Source of the DNA: Breviolum minutum Mf 1.05b.01
Lineage: Eukaryota; Sar; Dinophyceae; Suessiales; Symbiodiniaceae
Direction: 5' to 3'
DNA length: 64,000 nucleotides
Assembly (NCBI GenBank): GCA_000507305.1
Contig: DF239404.1
Span: 1-64,000, forward strand
The first letter of the stretch is position 1; each line of letters opens with the position of its first letter. Both the position numbers and the translations under genes were made by a program. Below are positions 52,245-62,759 of this stretch, piece by piece. Under the pieces are notes generated by a model. It did not search any database. It saw only the letters and a list, made by a program, of their open reading frames with translations, and was not told where the DNA came from.

Positions 52245-52343
52245 TTGGGGGGGGTCCGTGTAGGTTCCCATGATCAGTGGATCTGCACCCCTCCCAACCA
52301 TCCATTTTTCAGGGGCTATGTTAAACTTCGGGAGTGTAACATA
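52245..52343. repeat. Family B2 element, degenerate left arm
   Basis: CATTTTTCAGGGGCTATGTT then AAACTTCGGGAGTG-TA. Confidence 0.5.
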
Positions 52344-52522
52344 GATTGATACCAAAAATAGTCATAGTTGAAAGTTGAAAGGAGATTAAACCCCGCGAAA
52401 ACGAACGAATGTCCCCTAAAAAGGGACTATTTTAGTAATTTCAGGGGATGTTTGGTGGTTTTCAGTGGAGTACATTTTCCAAACCATCGTTTTTGGTGAA
52501 ACCATATTAATTTTCGGAGGTG
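52325..52522. repeat. Family B3 element containing another B-type element
   Basis: Outer halves AACATAGATTGATACCAAAA and CATCGTTTTTGGTGAAACCA are separated by AACCCCGCGAAAACGAACGA...GGTTTTCAGTGGAG-TA at about 52392-52468. Confidence 0.6.
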
Positions 52523-52626
52523 TACCCTCCCCAAAACAAACATAGCACCTGAAAATGGATGGTTGGAAGACTAATTTCCTTTTGGGAAACCCATATGTTC
52601 AGCGGCGAAAATGTTAGTTTTAGGGA
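52523..52626. repeat. Family B2 element
   Basis: TA-CCCTCCCCAAAACAAACATAG and AAAATGTTAGTTTTAGGGACC. Fourth B-type element in a row in this cluster. Confidence 0.7.
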
Positions 52627-52797
52627 CCGGTCATGTCCTCGTTTTTTGGGGGTTGGGTTTTTTGTATCAAATCGGAAAATCGTTTGGTTCGAAATCACCA
52701 ACTCCAAAACTCCATCGCAGGCGAATCCAGGCCAAAAGCATTGGTTTTCTCCCAGCAGGCATCCCAGGCAGAAGCAGCTCATGGATGTTTCACCCCG

Positions 52798-52955
52798 TGA
52801 GCCACGAAAAAAAAATACGTTGGCCTTGCTTTCAAACAAAAAACGCCCGGAGACGGATTCCATGAAAATATTGGTTGTTTAATAGGGATCCTTATGTCAT
52901 GGTTTATTATCTCCCGCCTATACAACTGGGTAGTATAATGCCCTGTATTTTTCGA
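52798..52955. repeat. Family I element, right arm lost
   Basis: TGAGCCACGAAAAAAAAATA at the left, then GGTTGTTTAATAGGGATCC and ACTGGGTAGTATAATGCCC. About 40 bp of unrelated sequence lies in its left half. Confidence 0.6.
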
Positions 52956-52962
52956 AATTGAT

Positions 52963-53109
52963 TACAGGGTGGGCCCCGCGCACGGTCGTTATAAATGGAG
53001 TTATGGGGCCCCTTTAAACGGCTGAAAATAAATGGGTAACTGGGGTTTTGTCACCCCTATAAGTGGACTTATAATCCTACTTTTAACTGGTGACGGGGCC
53101 CACGTTGTA
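52963..53109. repeat. Family F hairpin element
   Basis: TACAGGGTGGGCCCCGCGCAC and GACGGGGCCCACGTTGTA. Confidence 0.8.
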
Positions 53110-53480
53110 GGATTCCATTTCTACCAAGTCGAAATTTTTAGGCCACTTTATGATAGTTCAGCTGGGTATACAGAAGACCCGTTGATATAGGTATGGCATA
53201 TTTTCCAAGAAGTTGGAAGTCTAAATATATAAAAATATGTTGTACTGTATATTAATCTAATTTTATGTATAAATATATAAATGCATATGTTGGGTCCTGC
53301 GTAAACACTGTAACAGTGGAGTTTTCAACTTTCAAGCTTAATGCCAATCAACTCGGCTGTACAACTGACCAGTCTGTACGTGTCAGTAGCACCATAGGAG
53401 AGTGAAGGTTCATAGGGTTCCTTTCATAAAAATGAATATATTATACAGTATTCCCACTGTTACTAGGTTTTGGCAAACCC

Positions 53481-53516
<36 letters not shown>

Positions 53517-53958
53517 TGTGTGTTTTTTTTTCAAAGTATATATGAATGTATGTTTCTACGAATCCTTATCAGCCATGTGATGACTTGTTTGTCAACTTTT
53601 CCCTGCTGCTTCTGCCACAGCACCGCACTCCGAGAAGATTTTTTGGCGACTCCTGCAGGAAAACTTGCAGCTGAGAACAAATCTGCTGACAAATCTTTTG
53701 AGAAAAAAAACATCTGCTTCAAATAAGTCGTTAAGTTTACTAAAAGTCTTTTTAGAAAAAAATTGAGAGAAACCGGTGCTGTGTTTTTTCTTAAAGAAAC
53801 CACGGAAAACGGAAAAATCAACAGCATTTGAACGCCCCAAGGTGGTCACCCATGTTCCAGTTCCCGTCCTCACGCCGAGATGTCATGCCGCCACAGTTTC
53901 ACCAATGGCAAGTGCCTCCTTCGTCCAAGAAGGCACGCCTGGCAGAAAAACAAAGGTG
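53110..53958. other. Intergenic, no gene seen
   Basis: An (AT)n run at 53484-53513 is followed by GT repeats. The region 53580-53950 has frames open on both strands with no recognised domain. Confidence 0.4.
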
Positions 53959-54052
53959 CTTGGTGGTTATAACCCCAAAATACTAACCATTGATAAGTAG
54001 GTTATTTCACCCATTTACTAACCATTTCCTAACTTCCTGGGACATCCAAGTG
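53959..54052. repeat. Family C element, truncated left arm
   Basis: CTTGGTGGTTATAACCCC at the left with the GATGTCCCAGG part missing. The right arm AACTTCCTGGGACATCCAAG is intact. Confidence 0.75.
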
Positions 54053-55049
54053 GCTCATGGACTCATGGTACTTGCTATCATTGTAAGGGAGGGCATAAAC
54101 ATGAATTTGCCCACCAATTTGTGGCCTATATTTTTGTTGCCCCTGGTATTTCGGTGTGGGACATAGGTTGAATTTAAGAATCACACCAGCATCAACAAAA
54201 AACACATCGAATCCCAACAAAATGTTTGGTTGGTCAGATTTTTTTGAGAAAAAAAACATCTGAAGGATACAGGACCGAAGAGATATGTGAATTTGATACA
54301 ATTCTTTAAATCAAATTCACCGACCAAAAAAAGATTGTTGACATGACAGGGCTGCGCCACTCCCTTTACACATACTGACGTGACCTTGGGTCGTGGTCCG
54401 TGACAACGAAAAAACCCTTGGGAAGTTTCATTGGTTGGTCACTGGTTATGTTGAGATCAATTAGAATCCCCATTTTTGGATTTACAGGGTGGGATTGTGC
54501 ACCTCAATTTCTAATCCCCATTTTTGTAGAGGAAATTGGAAGGGGAATATTTTTGGCTAGGTAGAGAAAAGCTTGCTTTTCGTTACAAACACAACAACTC
54601 TGGGTCTTTGACATTGCTGCGAATTCTTTCCACAAGAACAAACACATGCGAGGCCTGAGATCTTGGTTCGGGGTGAAATGGTTGGAGGTTCCGCCAACGT
54701 TTTGCTCCCAAGGCTTTGGAAATTTTGGGTATTCTAAAATTAGTAGTACACCAAACCAGTGAATCAATGACTGCAGGAAATTAACCGACAAAACTTGGGG
54801 GTTCATGAGGGGAATTAGATAATTACATCATGCGTTTTCCACTGTGGGCAAGCGGAATTTGTGGATGATTTCAAGGTGCCAACTGTGAATAACTCGTGCT
54901 TCGTGAAGTCGAAAGACATTCCTTGCCCAGAGACTTATGATCAATTGATTACTTGTCAGGGTTCATGGTGTTCTTGTCCTTTTATGAGGGGTTAATTTAA
55001 TGATGTTTCTCACCAAATTAAAATATTTCACCAACCAAGATTTCCGTGA
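54053..55049. other. Intergenic, no gene seen
   Basis: A direct repeat AATCCCCATTTTTG occurs twice at 54461-54530. No gene recognised. Confidence 0.4.
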
Positions 55050-55104
55050 AATAAGAGGATTTCCCTTCCTCAGCTACCTTTCGAGGTCGTTATAATTTGA
55101 CCAA
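55050..55104. repeat. Family L repeat, short
   Basis: ATAAGAGGATTTCCCTTCCT runs directly into CGAGGTCGTTATAATTTGAC. Confidence 0.65.
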
Positions 55105-55131
55105 ATGTTCTATTTGCTAGTAACATATGCG

Positions 55132-55241
55132 TACTGTTGATGGAAGAAATCCTGCACCAGTTGATAGGTAGTTGATCCCACTATTTACAAGATTTTAACT
55201 TATACATCCCAAGTGGTGCAGGATTTCATCCATCAACAGTA
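55132..55241. repeat. Family E hairpin element (TA-flanked)
   Basis: TA-CTGTTGATGGAAGAAATCC and GGATTTCATCCATCAACAG-TA, with TGCACC / GGTGCA continuing the stem. Best-preserved E copy. Confidence 0.9.
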
Positions 55242-55363
55242 TGTATACATCTCAAATATCACTCCCAAACCATGGTTCTTTTGGAAGTCACTTCTCAACA
55301 CGCAAACGATCCAATGGCGCAATGCTCCTTAAGATCTTGATTTGGATCGCACCGACGATCCCC

Positions 55364-55397
55364 CATCATCATCAGCATCATCATTGTCATCATCATG

Positions 55398-55449
<52 letters not shown>

Positions 55450-55459
55450 CAATCATAAT

Positions 55460-55521
<62 letters not shown>
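55364..55521. repeat. (CAT)n microsatellite
   Basis: Long CAT array with few interruptions (CATAATAAT near 55455). Translates as poly-His or poly-Asp by chance. Confidence 0.97.
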
Positions 55522-55905
55522 CTGATGGTTGGAAGAACCCCGCCCAAAAAAAACACCTGTGATGTGATGTATAAGAAGTTAATTAAAATGGTGTTATCTA
55601 CAGAAAAACCACCGACCTTTTCACCAAGTTTGGTTACCAATTTTCTTGAAAAAAAACAATATCTTCTTACTTGTAACCACCAAAATGCCTTTTAAAAAAC
55701 AACTTTGGAGAGGAATTTTGCCTTGAAGGCCCTATTAAAAAAACAAAAAAATGTGGACATCCCTCGAGGGTTTAATCACCATGGAGTTGGGTTAAATGGT
55801 GGGCTCAACCCCACCCCTGTCAGGTTGCTAGCGGCCATCAGGAATATACGACATGGTGAATCTCACGGATTCCCAAGCTAAACAATTGAATTTTGCAGGA
55901 ATCTT
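55522..55905. other. Intergenic, no gene seen
   Basis: A-rich runs, no repeat family or gene recognised. Confidence 0.4.
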
Positions 55906-56002
55906 CTAGTTGGTGGTTTCAACCCATTTGAAAAATATTAGTCAATTGGATCATTTCCCCAAATAGGGGTCAAAATAAAAAATATTTGAAACCACCACCC
56001 TG
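55906..56002. repeat. Family A hairpin element
   Basis: CTAGTTGGTGGTTTCAACCC to TATTTGAAACCACCACCCTG. Confidence 0.9.
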
Positions 56003-56210
56003 TCTTCAGTTTTGCATCCAAAATTCCAATGATCTGACATTGGAAATCTCAGCCAATTCGGATCTAGATCTAGGAGTATTTTTGGAATTGATTCACAATT
56101 CAACAAAACACCTCAACCCCAAAAATGTGAATTCAGAATTAACAATCATCAGAAAATTTCTTTGATTACGCGACTTGTGAATCCAAAATTCAACAATTCA
56201 GAAAATTAAC

Positions 56211-56308
56211 CTAGTTGGTGGTTTCAACCCATCCCAAACATATTGGTCAAAATGGGAATCTTCCCCAAATAGGGGTAAAAATAGAAATATTTTTCAACCA
56301 CCACCCAG
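56211..56308. repeat. Family A hairpin element
   Basis: CTAGTTGGTGGTTTCAACCC to TTTTTCAACCACCACCCAG, about 200 bp after the previous A copy and in the same orientation. Confidence 0.9.
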
Positions 56309-56481
56309 TAACAACCATTAACCCCAAAATCATCGAAAAAAAAATCTCGAAATACCCTCCGCGCTGCCTCAGTTTTCGCTTCTTTGCCTCGTCGTCTGTA
56401 TCGTCCTCCTTCCTGGCGGCTAATGAGTGGAATAAAATGGATGCAAAAGTCTTGAAAAATCATCATTTTCTGGGTTCCACA

Positions 56482-56585
56482 TGGGTGTTTCCAAAAAATA
56501 GGGGTACCCCAAAATGGATGGTTTATAATGGAAAACCCTACTAAAATGGATGATGTGGGGGTACCCCTATTTTTGGAAACACCCA
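56482..56585. repeat. Family H hairpin element
   Basis: TGGGTGTTTCCAAAAAATAG and CTATTTTTGGAAACACCCA are nearly perfect complements. ACAT lies on both sides. Best-preserved H copy. Confidence 0.9.
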
Positions 56586-57269
56586 CATGTGAGTTTTTCA
56601 CTCTCATTTGGTCCATAGTTTTCCAGGATTTTGTTGCGGGAAAATAATTCTTTCACACTTTCTTCACAAGAAAAAAACAAACATCGATGCCCTGAGACCC
56701 AACCCAAAAAATCGATGCAAGATGCCCTGAGACGAAAACCCGCCTGCTGGCATCGTTGGCCTCTTCATCTAACAAACCATCAGGGATGGCCACAAACCTG
56801 CAGGGATGTCCAATTTGCTGGGGCCCTCTGGTGTTCAAGGATCGTTGGATGTACCCCCTACGTTGCGTACCCCTATGGGAATAGGCCCTATACAAGCCTT
56901 ATATGGTGAGTATTTATGGGTGAAATATCTATGGGTTATTATTATTATCATTATTATTATAATTATAATCCCCCCAGAATCCCTAGAGAACACAATGAGC
57001 ACCATGGGTACACTGTTAGGAGTACACCCAATTGTCCCTTGATGGTGCAGTTTTTGTGCCTAGTTTACAACAAGAACAACTTGCAAGGCTGTGATTTTCA
57101 ACATCCCCTACTAAACCTTTTAGCAAAAAAAGTGTTGCTTGGTGTTTCCAAGTTTACTACCAAAAAAAGAAACCTGCTAAAAACCCAGGGAACGGAATTA
57201 TATCTGGATGACATTCATATCATCATATCTGGTTCACCATCGTAAATCCTATGAGGTTCAAACCGCACC
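56586..57269. other. Intergenic, no gene seen
   Basis: A direct repeat GATGCCCTGAGAC occurs twice near 56685-56735, and an (ATT)n run lies at 56937-56968. No gene recognised. Confidence 0.4.
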
Positions 57270-57394
57270 TACTTGGAGGATCATCCCAGGACTTGTACAT
57301 GGTTAATAACCATGGTGATCGTAAGTCCCCTTCCAAATGGCCGAATTTCATGGTTTATATTTATAAATGGGGGTGATCCTATAACTACTGTACT
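57270..57394. repeat. Family D element lacking its right arm
   Basis: TA-CTTGGAGGATCATCCCAGG and ACCATGGTGATCGTAAGTCC. The right end is replaced by a B2 element. Confidence 0.65.
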
Positions 57395-57530
57395 TACATG
57401 TCCCTTGAAAACTAACTACTTAAACATCCCCTGAAAATCCCATGGTTGGAAGACGTATTCCCTACAGTCCTCTAGATGAAATACTGTAGTCTCTTTTTTT
57501 AGGGGGACATGCGTTGAACGTCGGGTCCGG
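57395..57530. repeat. Family B2 element at the D break point
   Basis: TA-CATGTCCCTTGAAAACTAAC and TTTTAGGGGGACATGCG. TCCCTACAGT / ACTGTAGTC pair in the loop. Confidence 0.65.
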
Positions 57531-57789
57531 GGGAGGTCTTTCCTTGGTCAAATCCTCCAAGATCCGCCGATGCCATGCCACCGCCTTCGAGTTCGGAAGA
57601 GGGACCAGCCGGTCCTCGGCTCGAAAAGCTTCAACGCAGTTTTTTTTTCATCTGAAAATTCTGCTCCGCTGGGGGTGCGAAAAATCGGAAAAATCACCTA
57701 ATTTGGATGTAACCGTAACCCACCAAAAAAAATGTCCGTCAAGGTTTGAAAGAAAATGCCCTTCATTTAAGGAATTTTTGGAGATGATG

Positions 57790-58125
57790 TCACGTGACAT
57801 CACCATAATTCATCCAGAAATTAAAGTTCTGGGAGTGAAAGTCATGATATTCTCTATATAGTTCAACCCAGCAGGCACCAGTTGAGGTTGGCCGCTTCTC
57901 CCATGAATTTTCGGTGCAGAATGTTGTCCATAGCCAGCTGGCTTCTTTAAGACCACAACATTTATTGGCATCTGGCATCTTCATTGCCTGTTCAACGTAC
58001 TGAGGAGTTAAAAGAATTGCCTCAACAATATCAAATCCCTTATCATTCAAAAAAAAGCCTTGATATTTTCTGTCAAAGGCACACAGAACATCATTGAACT
58101 GCAATTGTATCTTCACGCATTTCAA
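57790..58125 (-). CDS. Possible exon remnant, no known family
   Basis: 111 codons. It reads like protein: KIQLQFNDVLCAFDRKYQGF, GFDIVEAILLTPQYVEQAMK and KCCGLKEASWLWTTFCTENS. Composition is more protein-like than other frames here, and the opposite strand is interrupted. No motif or family recognised. It is short and isolated, so it may be one exon of a host gene or a fragment of an unlisted transposon. Confidence 0.25.
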   Translation of the reverse strand: MKCVKIQLQFNDVLCAFDRKYQGFFLNDKGFDIVEAILLTPQYVEQAMKMPDANKCCGLKEASWLWTTFCTENSWEKRPTSTGACWVELYREYHDFHSQNFNFWMNYGDVT

Positions 58126-58591
58126 TGCATACTACATTCATTCTAGCAAATTCCAGCCAGCTAAAAGTGAGTTCATCAGTGGTTACCACATATTTCAACC
58201 AAAAATGTCCAAAACCAACCCCCACCAAATGGTGAGATCCACAATCCGATCAGGATCCGGAAGGGTCCAAAATGTCAGGGTTGGTTTTTTTTCCCAAGGC
58301 AAAAGTCTGCCATCTCAAAAAGTGGAATTCCTTCACGATCAAAAACGCCAGGACTAAGGACTAAGACTATGACTATAATTTCTGTATAATCTTTCAATGA
58401 TGCAGCCTGTTGAAGGCTGGATTCGGGATGTGTATCCAGCATATCCCACCCATGTAGGGAACCACTAACCCTCAAGTCACCAAAAAATCTTCATTGCAAT
58501 CATGGCCAAACTGCTCAGAAATTCGTAGATGTCTGGCAGAATTTCAACAATCAATTCGGGTTGGTAGCAGCCCAGAGCAGTCCGCTATTTT

Positions 58592-58796
58592 CTAGTTGAT
58601 GGTTTCAACCCATCTGAAAAATATACCCTCTGGTAAACTAACATAGCAATGGAAATCCACCTTTTCCAATAGGAAATACATCTACAAATGGTGGAATTTC
58701 CATTGCCATCTTAGTTTACCAGAGGGTAAGTCAAATCGGATCATTTCCCCAATTTTCGGGGTGAAAATTCCAAAAATATTTGAAACTTCGACCTAG
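58592..58796. repeat. Family A element split by a B1 insertion
   Basis: CTAGTTGATGGTTTCAACCC and the right half AGTCAAATCGGATCATTTCC...ACTTCGACCTAG. Removing the B1 element plus one TA restores the A consensus with a single mismatch at the joint. Confidence 0.85.
58624..58738. repeat. Family B1 element nested in A, TA duplication
   Basis: TA-CCCTCTGGTAAACTAACAT and CTTAGTTTACCAGAGGG-TA. Both outer ends are identical here (CCCTCTGG / CCAGAGGG). Confidence 0.92.
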
Positions 58797-58999
58797 TTTT
58801 GGTTCGGACAAAATCCTCATCCCATTAATTTTTGATTTACCATTAACTTTCATTAAATGTGATTATTATCAGAATCTATTCCTACCCTCCCAAGAGATGC
58901 AATCTTGTTAGAATATGATCCTTAGTGTCATGATAACATCTGAAACACATCATTTTTTGTTAAAGATGACCATTCTGGGCACAGGAGATTTCGATTTTT

Positions 59000-59092
59000 G
59001 GGAGGCAATCATAACTTTCACCCATTGAAAAGGAGAGGCTTGTCATTCCAACTATCATTTTTCAGAGGCTATGATAAACTTCCAGGGAGCAA
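59000..59092. repeat. Family B2 element, highly degenerate
   Basis: CATTCCAACTATCATTTTTC, AGAGGCTATGATAAACTTCC and AGGGAG at the right. The left arm is barely recognisable. Confidence 0.4.
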
Positions 59093-59108
59093 TTTAAGAG
59101 GTCACTAT

Positions 59109-59225
59109 ATGACACCAACCCAAACAATGCACTTTTATTTTCAGGAATTCCCTCAAAATTGCCATATATTGGCTGCTTGCTTGATCCCCCAAAAATAGGA
59201 AACGATGACCCCTGTAACAAGACAC
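59109..59225. repeat. Family O repeat, fullest copy
   Basis: ACCAACCCAAACAATGCACT, TTCCCTCAAAATTGCCATAT, GCTTGATCCCCCAAAAATAG and GATGACCCCTGTAACAAG. Confidence 0.7.
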
Positions 59226-59226
59226 C

Positions 59227-59371
59227 TGAGCCACGAAAAAAGAACTCCTACTTTCCATTATACTGGTTGTTTGATAGGGATCCTTATAATGGTCTTCTGT
59301 AATCCCCACACAACTGGGTAGTATTTCATCCCCTATATACCCTAAATAGCCTGGTGTTTTTTCATTGCTCA
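59227..59371. repeat. Family I inverted-repeat element
   Basis: TGAGCCACGAAAAAAGAACT at the left and GTGTTTTTTCATTGCTCA at the right. Interior GTTTGATAGGGATCCTTATA and ACAACTGGGTAGTATTTCAT. Confidence 0.85.
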
Positions 59372-59671
59372 CCTGTGTTTCAAAAAAAATATCATCGGCC
59401 CGAGACACAACTCGAAGTCGTTCTCCCAGTGCTGCGAGTCTGACGAGGAGCTTTCTCGGCTGGACCTTAGGAGTTGGGATTGCCGAGTAATTAACATAGG
59501 GTAGCTGGCCTCGGCCTCGGCCAGTTTCTCAAGTATCTTGATAGCAATTTTTACAAGTCAGATTTGCGGGAGGGGCGCAAAAATGCCATCCTCAAGCAGA
59601 AGCAATTGTGCGAATTCATGTTGCTGGATCACCGCCATCAAACTTCATCAACTAGACGAATCTAAACGTAT

Positions 59672-59977
59672 TTGAAAACGCATTTGAAAAAACATGGTTT
59701 CCAGATTCCATTTTCTCGGATTGAAAAAAAGACACCCGTTTTTTCATCATGGGGGCACGATTTACTGCTGATTGTTTCAAAAAACATTGAGAGTGTTGCT
59801 CTAGCGCGACTCATCTGTCAAGTCAACTTTAGGATTGGCAATCCTAACCCTTTGAAGCTGGTACATCCAGTCCGCCAACTATCAAAACTTCAACTTGGGC
59901 AGCCAGGATTTCATGCGGCCATGGCATTTGTTGTGGTCTCAACGTTCAATGATTGCAAATCCAAAAGCGGAAATTGA
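59672..59977 (+). CDS. Possible gene remnant (with upstream pieces from 59402), no known family
   Basis: 101 codons ending in a stop. The later two thirds read like protein: SSWGHDLLLIVSKNIESVAL, then NPLKLVHPVRQLSKLQLGQP. Two further protein-like pieces lie upstream in other frames: SKSFSQCCESDEELSRLDLR (about 59415-59475) and LKYLDSNFYKSDLREGRKNA (about 59525-59590), the latter running to a stop at 59663. Their order on one strand between an I element and a J element suggests a multi-exon remnant. I recognise no family, and no splice sites could be proved. Confidence 0.22.
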   Translation: MKTHLKKHGFQIPFSRIEKKTPVFSSWGHDLLLIVSKNIESVALARLICQVNFRIGNPNPLKLVHPVRQLSKLQLGQPGFHAAMAFVVVSTFNDCKSKSGN

Positions 59978-60043
59978 TTCACCCCAAAATACCTGAATAG
60001 CCTCAACTTCGAAAGACAAAAACAATACAATAAGCAAAAAAGT

Positions 60044-60130
60044 ACATGGCACAGTTCCTGTGTATTGGTTTATATGGGCCTTTTACTAGCTTATCTTTTA
60101 CCTACTGTGCCATCTATTTTGACCTCAAGG
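60044..60130. repeat. Family J repeat
   Basis: TGGCACAGTTCCTGTGTATT, GGTTTATATGGGCCTTTTAC and GCCATCTATTTTGACCTCAAGG, uninterrupted, showing the joint that K split at 13208. Confidence 0.75.
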
Positions 60131-60363
60131 GAGGGTATTTCCTCAACTCTTCAATTTTTCCGATTCAGTGTTTTGTGGTTGGGTTGTACCAGCTTCCCAT
60201 TTTTAAGAGTCGAAACTCTCCCTCCAACTTCGGGGGAGTCAAATTTTCACCCAGAAAAATCGCCACGCTAACAAAATTCGGCCGGATACGGAATTCCATG
60301 AGTCATCCTGGTTGTACAATTTTCCGGGATCCTTATGTGCATGGCTCTTATGAACTAATGCCC

Positions 60364-60478
60364 ATATGGTAAAACTAACATAGCTGAGCACTGGGATATC
60401 TCCATTTTTCAATATGAAATACATCTTCCAAAAATCCGGGTCCATTTTCCAGCCAGCTATGTTTTGTTTGCCGGAAAC
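60364..60478. repeat. Family B1 hairpin element
   Basis: ATATGGTAAAACTAACATAG and CAGCTATGTTTTGTTTGCCGG, with the same AGCTG.. / CCAGCCAGCT interior as 11532. Confidence 0.7.
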
Positions 60479-60544
60479 TAACTGGGTAGGTGTTCATCCC
60501 CGACACATACCCTAAACAACCATGCAAGAAGGGGGTTTTCCCCC

Positions 60545-60678
60545 TAGGCCCGTTATAAGGTAGTAATAACCAGAGCAAACCCTATTGAAAAAAAACCATG
60601 GTTGTCAATATGGGTTTTCCACTAGGGATAAATCATAAATCCACGAAAATAGTACAGTAGCTAGGGGGATCCATCTTG
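60545..60678. repeat. Family F-like element
   Basis: GGCCCGTTATAAGGTAGTAA and AGGGATAAATCATAAATCCA, ending GGGGGATCCATCTTGTAT. The right half matches 30380-30519 closely; the left arm is diverged. Confidence 0.65.
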
Positions 60679-60687
60679 TATGGGTAA

Positions 60688-60807
60688 CAACCAACCAACC
60701 AACCAACCAACCAACCAACCAACCAACCAACCAACCAACCAACCAACAAACCAACCAACCAACCAACCAACCAACAAACCAACCAACCAACCAACCAACC
60801 AACCAAC
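60688..60807. repeat. (AACC)n microsatellite next to F
   Basis: About 29 AACC units with two AAC interruptions. Joined to the F-like element by TGGGTAACAACC, the same junction as at 30520. Confidence 0.95.
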
Positions 60808-60972
60808 TCAGGTTTTCTCAGATGTTCAAATCCGCCCAGTAACTCCATCCGTGTTACCTCACTGCTCAGACCTTGGAGGACATGAATAAACAACGGATGG
60901 AACGATGGATGGCAACCATGCAACGCACAACCTACCAACCCGTACCGGTGGAGCTATGGAAACATAAGGTCC

Positions 60973-61081
60973 TACTGTTGATGGCTGAAATCCTGCACCA
61001 GTTGAGGGAACGGTAGTTTATCCCATTATTTATAGGGTGTTATACATCTCAGGTGGTGCAGGATTTCTTCCATCAACGGTA
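60973..61081. repeat. Family E hairpin element (TA-flanked)
   Basis: TA-CTGTTGATGGCTGAAATCCTG and CAGGATTTCTTCCATCAACGG-TA. Confidence 0.88.
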
Positions 61082-61436
61082 GCATAAGGATTTTTTAAAA
61101 CGAATCTGGGCAAATTACTATGGGCAGAAGGTGCCATGAATGGAAATTGCAGTTGTTTTTTTTTAAAGGTCCATTTTTTCCATGAATCTGGGTAAATTGC
61201 TCGTTTTGGGCAAAAATTAAACAAAACTACAGCACCATTTGAGGGAATTTCCCAACTGTGTTCCCCGGAGGTCGCGTTTCATTTGCCCAGATGAATCAGA
61301 CCTTCGTCAAACAAGCGGGGTACGTTCAACACCCATGATGTTTTGTGGAGCCAACTGCAACTTGTCACAAGTTGAATCCATGGCATCCTAGAATCATGGT
61401 TTTGAGTTTACCGCTGTTCATGGATGAATTGGGAAA
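61082..61436. other. Intergenic, no gene seen
   Basis: Direct repeat AATCTGGGCAAATTACT / AATCTGGGTAAATTGCT at about 61105 and 61185. No gene. Confidence 0.4.
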
Positions 61437-61534
61437 GGTTGGTGATTTCAACACTCAACAATGATAAATATGTTTTGTACTCAGTAATTAGAAACGTTTC
61501 GAAACATCAACAATTGCTGAAACCCACCACCTAG
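61437..61534. repeat. Family A element, divergent
   Basis: GGTTGGTGATTTCAACACTC to TGCTGAAACCCACCACCTAG. Confidence 0.6.
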
Positions 61535-61726
61535 TTGATCCTTTAATCACTATCAAACTAGTGTACATAATTTATATATACTGTAACCTCTGCTAAGCAG
61601 TTGGGGAATCAAACCCAAGAAGAAATGGGATTCACCATCTACAGGTGGATTGTCTGGACCCCTCATCGCCATGGTTTCCCAAAGGTTCAGGCTCGGCAAT
61701 CTTCATGAGAAAAAGGGCCACTGCTC

Positions 61727-61884
61727 ACTTGGAGGATCATCCCAGGACGGACGTTAAGTAGTTGTCGCAACTATGGTGATCGTTTTTGCCCCCGGCCCAT
61801 TCATTCGAGTTCTGGGACACCCCTTCCAAATAGCCTTTTTCTGGCTGAAAAACATGGGGGTGATATCCAAACTACTTATTTAAC
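61727..61884. repeat. Family D element lacking its right arm
   Basis: ACTTGGAGGATCATCCCAGG and CTATGGTGATCG at the left. GGGGGTGATATCCAAACTAC at the right without the terminal arm. Confidence 0.6.
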
Positions 61885-62260
61885 TACCATGCCCAACCCA
61901 GCAAGCTGTAATCCATTTGGCCAAAAGACTTCTGGTGCTGTAATTTTTGGTCAGCCCAATTGGCGAAGAAATCATCGTCATCATCGTCCCGCTCTTCTCC
62001 CTCGGTCCGAGTCATTCAGGAGTCAACCTACTGCCCTCCCGACGACATATCTCTGTTGAGGAGGGCATGAGGTCTGAATAAGGGGGTGAAGATTCGCTAC
62101 AAAACCCCCATGAAATCCACCCATGTTCTTTTCTTAGCATATGGTGTGAATACCATGTTTTTGCTACGGAAAATATCCATCCGTTGAATCATCCTTCTGG
62201 TTGGTTCATCATTATTGCCAGAATATGCTATAGCATTCCCGAAAAAACCAAGCGTAATAG
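61885..62260. other. Intergenic, no gene seen
   Basis: No repeat family or gene recognised. Confidence 0.4.
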
Positions 62261-62358
62261 CCATAGGATCCATGTCACCGGTATACTTACCTACGTGAAT
62301 GGTTTGATTTGTATGCTTTCTTGTAGGTAACTAGAACTTAACCTTAGTCCCATGGATC
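62261..62358. repeat. Family G hairpin element
   Basis: CCATAGGATCCATG and AGTCCCATGGATCCG, with TATACTTACCTACGTGAATG / CTTGTAGGTAAC inside. Confidence 0.7.
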
Positions 62359-62652
62359 CGTCATGGGACATTAAATGACCCAAACAAGGCTTTGGCCAGG
62401 CAAAAAGCAACAGAAAAAAACCCAGCTGTCAGTTTTTTAAGGCGCTGCCATGGAAAATACCCATCGAAATCCTGGTTTCTTACCATATCATTTGATGGCG
62501 GATTTGCCAGTGCTATGTTAGTTTACTGGAAGTGTTTGTTGGAGAACATTAGAAGTTTCTAGTTTCTGCAACTGAGTTGTTGCCCCTTACATTCCATTGA
62601 TGATATATTTACTATAGTCAATCATGCTGTATAAATCATGTCCAAATCAAGA

Positions 62653-62759
62653 TATGGGTGCTTCCGAAAATAGTGGTACCCCCAAATCATCCATTTTAAT
62701 AGGGTTTTCCATTATAAACCATCCATTTTGGGGTACCCTTATTTTTGGAAACATCCATA
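62653..62759. repeat. Family H hairpin element (TA-flanked)
   Basis: TA-TGGGTGCTTCCGAAAATAG and TATTTTTGGAAACATCCA-TA. ATAT is present on both sides. Confidence 0.88.

Noticed and set aside
55241..55640. Poly-His, poly-Met and poly-Asp frames
   Set aside because: They are translations of the (CAT)n array. The same applies at 63164-63479 and 1-174.
60605..60938. Poly-(VGWL) and poly-(NQPT) frames
   Set aside because: Translations of the (AACC)n array on the two strands.
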